Positions 7,358 to 11,319 of a stretch of 11,319 nucleotides of DNA are shown in pieces (within the stretch, counting starts at the first letter, position 1; each line of letters opens with the position of its first letter). Both the position numbers and the translations under genes were made by a program. Origin of the DNA: Actinomycetota bacterium. GTDB lineage: Bacteria; Actinomycetota; Acidimicrobiia; Acidimicrobiales; Ilumatobacteraceae. The DNA is taken from assembly GCA_005805045.1 (NCBI GenBank), contig SYNW01000043.1, positions 1 through 11,319 on the forward strand. Reading direction: 5' to 3'. A model generated the notes under the pieces. The model did not search any database, was not told where the DNA came from, and saw nothing but the letters and a program-made list of their open reading frames with translations.

Positions 7358-8017
7358 TCAAAACAGTTTCAACTCGTCAGTTTTTTTGCCGCGGAGTTCG
7401 TCGTAGTCGACCTCGCACCAACCGATGTTTCGGCTCTCAGCCAACACGCGGGCTTGTGGCTTGATTGATTGGGCAACGAAGATGCCGCGAATTTCGCCGA
7501 GTGCCGAGTCGGCATGCAGGCAATCGATATAACGCGTGAGTTGTTCGACGCCGTCGATTTCGCCGCGACGCTTGATCTCAACAGCCACGGTTTGACCAGC
7601 AGCGTCACGACACAGCAAATCAACGGGCCCAACCGCGGTTGGATATTCGCGACGAATCAATGTCAACCCAGGTTCGATTGTCTCGGGCATAGCGGCAAGC
7701 AGAACTTGCAAGTCGGCTTCAACGCCGTCTTTGGTCAGACCAGGATCTTCGCCGAGTTCGTGCGAGACGTCAGAAAAAACTTGATGCAGTTCAATCGTCA
7801 GAGTTTCGCCTTTCGGGTTGCGAACAATCAGGCGATCTGCGAGTTCTTCGAATGTATTTGGCGCGTTCATCCAATTAAGTGGTTTGTAGGCTCCGCCATC
7901 GGCATGAATCGCCACGCATCCATCGGCTTTGATCATGATCAAGCGTGTTGCTTCTGGCAACGAGGCTGCGAGTCGACCTTCGTATGTCACGCTGCATGAA
8001 GCGATGACTACGCGCAT
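7358..8017 (-). CDS. nucS: Endonuclease NucS/EndoMS (mismatch-specific)
   Basis: NucS cuts both strands at mismatches and is the non-MutS mismatch repair enzyme of Actinobacteria and Archaea. The 219-residue length is typical. The nuclease-fold catalytic residues are visible: E100 in DGVEADL, D133 in GPVDLLCRD, E147 and K149 in VEIKRRG, and Q159/Y163 in QLTRY. The N-terminal DNA-binding half carries R15 and W49. The extreme C-terminus ELKLF fits the sliding-clamp-binding motif described for actinobacterial NucS. The start is ATG 8015-8017, nine bases after the cysQ stop, without a clear Shine-Dalgarno. It is the last gene of the ettA-TM-cysQ-nucS operon and ends at the hairpin shared with the SDR gene. 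Confidence 0.96.
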   Translation of the reverse strand: MRVVIASCSVTYEGRLAASLPEATRLIMIKADGCVAIHADGGAYKPLNWMNAPNTFEELADRLIVRNPKGETLTIELHQVFSDVSHELGEDPGLTKDGVEADLQVLLAAMPETIEPGLTLIRREYPTAVGPVDLLCRDAAGQTVAVEIKRRGEIDGVEQLTRYIDCLHADSALGEIRGIFVAQSIKPQARVLAESRNIGWCEVDYDELRGKKTDELKLF

Positions 8018-8026
8018 GACGATGTT

Positions 8027-8794
8027 TTATTTTTTGTGACCGAGCGCGGCGAGTACTGGCTCGGCGAGTTCGGGTCGACAGACGATCAAGTCGGGGAGCC
8101 ATGTGTCTTGTTCGTTATATATAAGAGGTGAACCATCGACTCGGCTCGTGTGTAGCCCCGCGGCACGAGCAACGGCGACTGGTGCGGCAGAGTCCCACTG
8201 GTGTTGTCCGCCCGTATGTAAGTAGATATCGCATTCGCCGAGCACAACCGACATTGCTTTGGCGCCTGCAGAGCCGAGTCGCATCGCGTCGCAACCAAGC
8301 GCATCGGCGATGATCACCGCTTCGCGCGGTGTGCGCGTACGCGAGACGACTAGTCGCGGCGGACCATCGTGTTTTTTTGGTGGCACAGGTGGCGGGTTGG
8401 TTCTCAATGTCACTTCGATTGCGGGCAAACTGACTGCCGCGGCGACCAGTGAGCCGTGACTACTGTCGCGTTGCCAGAGTGCGATATGCACGGCCCAGTC
8501 AGTGCGCTCTGGTTCGCTGAATTCTTGTGTGCCATCTAGCGGATCAATTATCCAAACTCGGTCGGCGGTTAGTCGTTTTGAGCTGTCGAGCGCCTCTTCA
8601 CTGAGCACTGCATCATCGGGTCGAAACTCACGCAACTGCGACATCAAGAATTTTTGTGCCATCGCGTCGCCAGCATCTTTTAGATCCCAGCCCCAGACGC
8701 CACGCGCGACGAGCGAATCGCGCAACTCGACGAGTCGTTTGCCCGTTTCAGTTGCCAGATATGCAGCAAATTCGTGGTCATCGAGGTTGTTCAA
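8027..8794 (-). CDS. cysQ: 3'(2'),5'-bisphosphate nucleotidase / inositol phosphatase, CysQ type
   Basis: This lithium-sensitive-type phosphatase hydrolyses 3'-phosphoadenosine-5'-phosphate (PAP, the by-product of sulfate assimilation) and, in mycobacteria, also inositol phosphates. From TTG 8794 it has 255 residues. The metal-binding motif DPLDGT is at 84-89 and the second motif WDSAAP at 200-205. The segments DAVLSEEALD, DWAVHIALW, GSAGAKAMSV and DGSPLIYN closely follow mycobacterial CysQ (Rv2131c). A proline-rich stretch (NPPPVPPKK) sits in a surface loop. The frame is open to an ATG at 8854, but that would overlap the upstream gene by about 50 bases and add residues unlike the family. TTG 8794, with AGGT upstream and a 10-bp gap, matches the spacing elsewhere in the operon. 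The start is moderately certain. Confidence 0.9.
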   Translation of the reverse strand: MNNLDDHEFAAYLATETGKRLVELRDSLVARGVWGWDLKDAGDAMAQKFLMSQLREFRPDDAVLSEEALDSSKRLTADRVWIIDPLDGTQEFSEPERTDWAVHIALWQRDSSHGSLVAAAVSLPAIEVTLRTNPPPVPPKKHDGPPRLVVSRTRTPREAVIIADALGCDAMRLGSAGAKAMSVVLGECDIYLHTGGQHQWDSAAPVAVARAAGLHTSRVDGSPLIYNEQDTWLPDLIVCRPELAEPVLAALGHKK

Positions 8795-8804
8795 GATCTT
8801 TGAC

Positions 8805-9140
8805 CTAGTTATTTCGCTTATTTGTTTTGCGCAGTTGGGTTGCAAGACGAACAAGCTCGCGGAGTTCTTTTTCTTCTACGCCAGACTTTGTAAGCGCGGC
8901 GATTTTGAGCTCGATGCGTTCGGCTGCGGCTTGGTCGAACACTTCGGGACGAACCGTGCTCGAACTGATTGTTGCCACCAATAATACGAGCGCCGAAATA
9001 GCGGTCGCACCGCCGATCGTGTTGACGAGACCGACATTGTTGCCGGCAATCGAAGCGATGATCATTCCGGCGATGCCGGCAACGAAAACAACAGAGCAGA
9101 TAATGCGAATGTTGCGCAACGCAGTCGACGAGTTTTTCAC
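8805..9140 (-). CDS. Small two-helix membrane protein, unrecognised
   Basis: I do not recognise this family. From GTG 9140 it encodes 111 residues. Two hydrophobic segments, about residues 11-33 and 36-58, are joined by a very short turn (GNNVG), forming a helical hairpin. A soluble C-terminal part (about 64-111) is predicted mostly helical, rich in charged residues (AAAERIELKIAALTK, then EEKELRELVRLATQLRK) and ends in a basic tail KRNN. The C-terminus is probably cytoplasmic, judged by charge. The gene starts 4 bp after the ettA stop and ends 10 bp before the cysQ start, so it is firmly within the operon. The frame is open further upstream into ettA but that sequence is a shadow of ettA. No catalytic motif is visible. 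Confidence 0.72.
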   Translation of the reverse strand: MKNSSTALRNIRIICSVVFVAGIAGMIIASIAGNNVGLVNTIGGATAISALVLLVATISSSTVRPEVFDQAAAERIELKIAALTKSGVEEKELRELVRLATQLRKTNKRNN

Positions 9141-9144
9141 GGTG

Positions 9145-10824
9145 TTACTTTCGCGAAAGTGGCTTGTATTTGATGCGTTTTGGTTGGTCGGCTGAGATGC
9201 CGAGTTCTTTTTTGCGCCATGCCTCGTAGTCGGTGAAGTTGCCCTCAAACCAACGCACTTGGCTGTCGCCCTCAAACGCCAAAACATGGGTGGCGATTCG
9301 GTCCAGGAACCAACGGTCGTGGCTGATGACGACGACACAGCCAGGAAAGCTTTCAAGCGATGTTTCGAGTGAGCGCAGCGTGTCGATGTCGAGATCGTTT
9401 GTGGGTTCGTCGAGCAGCAACACGTTGCCCGCATTCTTTAGCAACTTCGCCAAGTGCACTCGGTTGCGCTCGCCGCCAGAAAGATCGCCGACGCGTTTTT
9501 GTTGATCGCTGCCCTTGAAGTTGAAGCTCGCGACGTAGGCGCGACCATTGATTTCGCGATTGCCGACTTTCATGATTTCGATGCCGTCGGTGATTTCTTG
9601 ATAAACCGAATTGTCGGCGTTGAGCGTGTCGCGGCTTTGGTCGACATAACTCAGCGCAACTGTGTCACCGACGGTGATCGAACCGGAATCAGGCTTTTCT
9701 TGGCCGGTGATCATTCTGAACAAAGTTGTTTTGCCGGCGCCGTTGGCACCGATGATGCCGACGATGCCCGCAGGTGGCAAGTTGAAAGTGAGATCTTCGA
9801 TCAGCAAACGATCGCCGTAACCTTTAGACAAATTTTTGACCTGTATAACAACATCGCCGAGTCGAGGGCCGGGCGGAATGGCGATTTCAAGTTTGCTGTC
9901 GCCGCGTTCGGCTGCTTGTGCTTCGGCATGCAACTTGTCGTAGGCAGAGAGACGCGCCTTGCCCTTTGACTGACGGGCCTTGGGCGCCATGCGCACCCAT
10001 TCGAGTTCGCGAGCCAAAGTTCGTTTGCGAGATTCGTTGGCTTTTTCTTCGCGTCCGAGGCGTTCTTGTTTTTGTTCGAGCCAACTTGAATAGTTGCCCT
10101 CAAACGGAATGCCCTTGCCACGATCCAGTTCGAGAATCCACTTGGCGACATTGTCCAAGAAATATCTGTCGTGGGTGATCGCCACGACCGTGCCCGAATA
10201 CTCTTGCAAAAATCTTTCGAGCCAGTCGACGCTTTCTGCATCGAGGTGGTTGGTGGGTTCGTCGAGCAGCAACAAGTCGGGTCTGCTCAATAGAAGTCGA
10301 CAAAGCGCTACTCGTCTGCGCTCGCCACCCGAAAGTTTGGTGACATCATTTTCGTTGGGCGGACAACGTAATGCATCCATCGCGATTTCGACATTACGCT
10401 CAAGGCTCCAAGCGTCGACACTGTTGATTTTTGATTCGAGTTGAGCCTGCAATGCACCAACTTTGTCGAAGTCGGCGTCGGGTTCGCCCCACATCGCGGT
10501 GACTTTTTCATATTCGGCGAGCAAGTCACGAATCGGTGCGACGCCGAGCATCACATTTTCGAGAACATTTTTCGTCGGATCAAGTTTTGGCTCTTGTTCG
10601 AGCAGGCCAACCGTGAAACTAGGCGTGAGTCTTGCTTCGCCCGTGAAGCCGTCGTCGAGACCAGCCATAATCTTGAGCAGGCTCGACTTGCCACTGCCAT
10701 TCGAGCCGAGTACGCCTATTTTGGCTCCAGGGTAAAAAGAAAGTGAAATGTTCTCGAGTACCGTCCGGTCTGGTGGGTAAAAGCGGGCGAGTTTGTAACA
10801 GGTGTAAATGAATTCAGCGGCCAT
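9145..10824 (-). CDS. ettA: Energy-dependent translational throttle protein EttA (ABC-F)
   Basis: EttA is a ribosome-bound ABC-F ATPase that sits in the E site and gates entry into elongation according to the ATP/ADP ratio. The 559-residue length matches E. coli EttA, and identity is plain along its whole length. The first domain has Walker A GSNGSGKS (40-47), LSGGE (164-168) and DEPTNHLD (188-195). The interdomain linker carries ELEWVRMAPKARQSKGKAR (about 273-291). The second domain has GANGAGKT (359-366), LSGGE (448-452) and DEPTNDLD (472-479). Both catalytic glutamates (E189, E473) are present. The tail PKRIKYKPL is the family C-terminus. The start is ATG 10824; an upstream TAGGTT -10-like element 8 bases away implies a leaderless mRNA. 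It leads a four-gene operon. Confidence 0.97.
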   Translation of the reverse strand: MAAEFIYTCYKLARFYPPDRTVLENISLSFYPGAKIGVLGSNGSGKSSLLKIMAGLDDGFTGEARLTPSFTVGLLEQEPKLDPTKNVLENVMLGVAPIRDLLAEYEKVTAMWGEPDADFDKVGALQAQLESKINSVDAWSLERNVEIAMDALRCPPNENDVTKLSGGERRRVALCRLLLSRPDLLLLDEPTNHLDAESVDWLERFLQEYSGTVVAITHDRYFLDNVAKWILELDRGKGIPFEGNYSSWLEQKQERLGREEKANESRKRTLARELEWVRMAPKARQSKGKARLSAYDKLHAEAQAAERGDSKLEIAIPPGPRLGDVVIQVKNLSKGYGDRLLIEDLTFNLPPAGIVGIIGANGAGKTTLFRMITGQEKPDSGSITVGDTVALSYVDQSRDTLNADNSVYQEITDGIEIMKVGNREINGRAYVASFNFKGSDQQKRVGDLSGGERNRVHLAKLLKNAGNVLLLDEPTNDLDIDTLRSLETSLESFPGCVVVISHDRWFLDRIATHVLAFEGDSQVRWFEGNFTDYEAWRKKELGISADQPKRIKYKPLSRK

Positions 10825-10832
10825 CTAGATAC

Positions 10833-10838
10833 AACCTA
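10833..10838 (-). promoter_or_regulatory. -10 element for ettA, probably leaderless
   Basis: On the minus strand TAGGTT lies 8 bases before the ettA ATG. It fits TANNNT, and no Shine-Dalgarno lies between it and the start codon, so transcription should begin at or next to the ATG. No -35 match is seen at the usual distance, which is common in actinobacterial promoters. Confidence 0.45.
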
Positions 10839-10853
10839 CTTGCCCGCGAGCCG

Positions 10854-10862
10854 TGCTAAATT
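10854..10862 (+). promoter_or_regulatory. Extended -10 for the PuuD-like gene
   Basis: TGCTAAATT reads as an extended -10 (TGN followed by TAAATT at 10857-10862). It would start transcription near 10869 and give a leader of about 28 bases that contains the AAGGGG ribosome-binding site. No -35 is convincing. Confidence 0.4.
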
Positions 10863-10885
10863 ATTGAAAAGTTCTACGCAATAAA

Positions 10886-10891
10886 AAGGGG
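10886..10891 (+). promoter_or_regulatory. Ribosome-binding site AAGGGG for the PuuD-like gene
   Basis: AAGGGG ends 5 bases before ATG 10897. It is the only strong Shine-Dalgarno-like sequence before a gene in this window and fixes the start of the PuuD-like protein. Confidence 0.7.
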
Positions 10892-10896
10892 TCAAA

Positions 10897-11319
10897 ATGC
10901 AATTTCTCAATTCGGCTTATATCGGAGATTTTTTGTTCCGTTACATTCACATTCTCGTGGGTATCACGTGGATCGGTCTTTTGTATTATTTCAACCTGGT
11001 GCAAGTGCCGGGTCTTGCCGCTTACGGCGACGAAGGCAAAGCCCGAATGATCACGCTCGACAAAATTGCTCGTCGCGCGCTGTGGTGGTTTCGATGGGCG
11101 TCTATTGCGACGCTCGGCACAGGTTTGCTGATGACCGGAATCATCGAAAGTTATTGGACCCGTAGTGGCGATGCCCACAAATACACCATCTCGCTTGGCA
11201 TGACGATCGGCACGCTGATGGCGGCGAATGTGTGGATGGTCATCTGGAAAAATCAGAAGGTTGTGCTAGCCAATGCCGTCAACGTTTTGGGTGGTGCCGC
11301 TGCTGACCCTGCGGCGGCG
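10897..11319 (+). CDS. PuuD-like urate hydroxylase-family membrane protein, 3' partial
   Basis: The first 141 residues of a membrane protein run off the window. The segment YIHILVGITWIGLLYYFNLVQ followed by VP (residues 16-38), the segment WWFRWASIATLGTGLLM, and ANVWMVIWKNQKVV are characteristic of the N-terminal membrane domain of urate hydroxylase PuuD and its relatives. At least three transmembrane helices are visible. Full PuuD carries a C-terminal cytochrome c domain; many bacteria have shorter relatives of about 200 residues without it, sometimes misnamed as antitermination protein NusG. The window ends before this can be decided. The ATG has a good AAGGGG site and it diverges from ettA across 72 bp. 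No purine catabolism genes are seen nearby. Confidence 0.75.
   Translation, partial: MQFLNSAYIGDFLFRYIHILVGITWIGLLYYFNLVQVPGLAAYGDEGKARMITLDKIARRALWWFRWASIATLGTGLLMTGIIESYWTRSGDAHKYTISLGMTIGTLMAANVWMVIWKNQKVVLANAVNVLGGAAADPAAA

Noticed and set aside
7469..7999. 176-residue plus-strand open frame antisense to nucS
   Set aside because: nucS is unmistakable on the other strand; the antisense product shows no recognisable family or start signal.
8027..8854. 275-residue reading of cysQ from ATG 8854
   Set aside because: It would overlap the upstream membrane-protein gene by about 50 bases; TTG 8794 fits the family start and the operon spacing, though this is not proven.
9454..9969. 171-residue plus-strand open frame antisense to ettA
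   Set aside because: A shadow of the highly conserved second ATPase domain of ettA.

Overview
The window looks like a piece of an actinobacterial chromosome, most likely class Acidimicrobiia, though this is inferred from gene content and no marker gene is present. Supporting genes are a luciferase-like F420-type oxidoreductase, a NucS/EndoMS mismatch endonuclease, a CysQ close to the mycobacterial type, an FMN 2-nitropropane-dioxygenase-like enzyme and a geranylgeranyl-reductase-family flavoprotein. Base composition is moderate (roughly half GC by eye). Coding density is extreme: no gap exceeds 72 bp, four internal junctions are only 9-10 bp, and half the starts are GTG or TTG with little Shine-Dalgarno sequence. 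I see no tRNA, rRNA, CRISPR array, transposon or phage gene.

Left part (1-2848, + strand): an acyl-CoA ligase open at its 5' end, preceded in frame by a lysine-rich tract built of 42-bp tandem repeats, then an LLM-class F420-type oxidoreductase. Middle (2862-7324): a compact minus-strand operon reading geranylgeranyl-reductase-like flavoprotein, then nitronate-monooxygenase-like enzyme, then MFS transporter. It diverges from a plus-strand short-chain dehydrogenase across only 25 bp, where two -10-like elements overlap. These genes look like a catabolic set: activation of an acid to a CoA thioester, oxidoreduction by SDR, flavin and F420-type enzymes, and a transporter. The substrate (fatty acid, steroid or terpenoid) cannot be read from the sequence.

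Right part (7358-10824, minus strand): a housekeeping operon reading ettA (translation throttle ABC-F ATPase), a small two-helix membrane protein, cysQ (PAP/inositol phosphatase), and nucS (mismatch endonuclease), ending at a hairpin shared with the convergent SDR gene. Finally, a plus-strand gene for a PuuD-like membrane protein starts at 10897, diverging from ettA, and runs off the window.

The strongest candidates for something undescribed are the lysine-repeat extension fused to the acyl-CoA ligase, the overlapping divergent promoter at 6383-6392 with apparently leaderless starts on both sides, and the ettA-TM-cysQ-nucS operon with an unrecognised small membrane protein.
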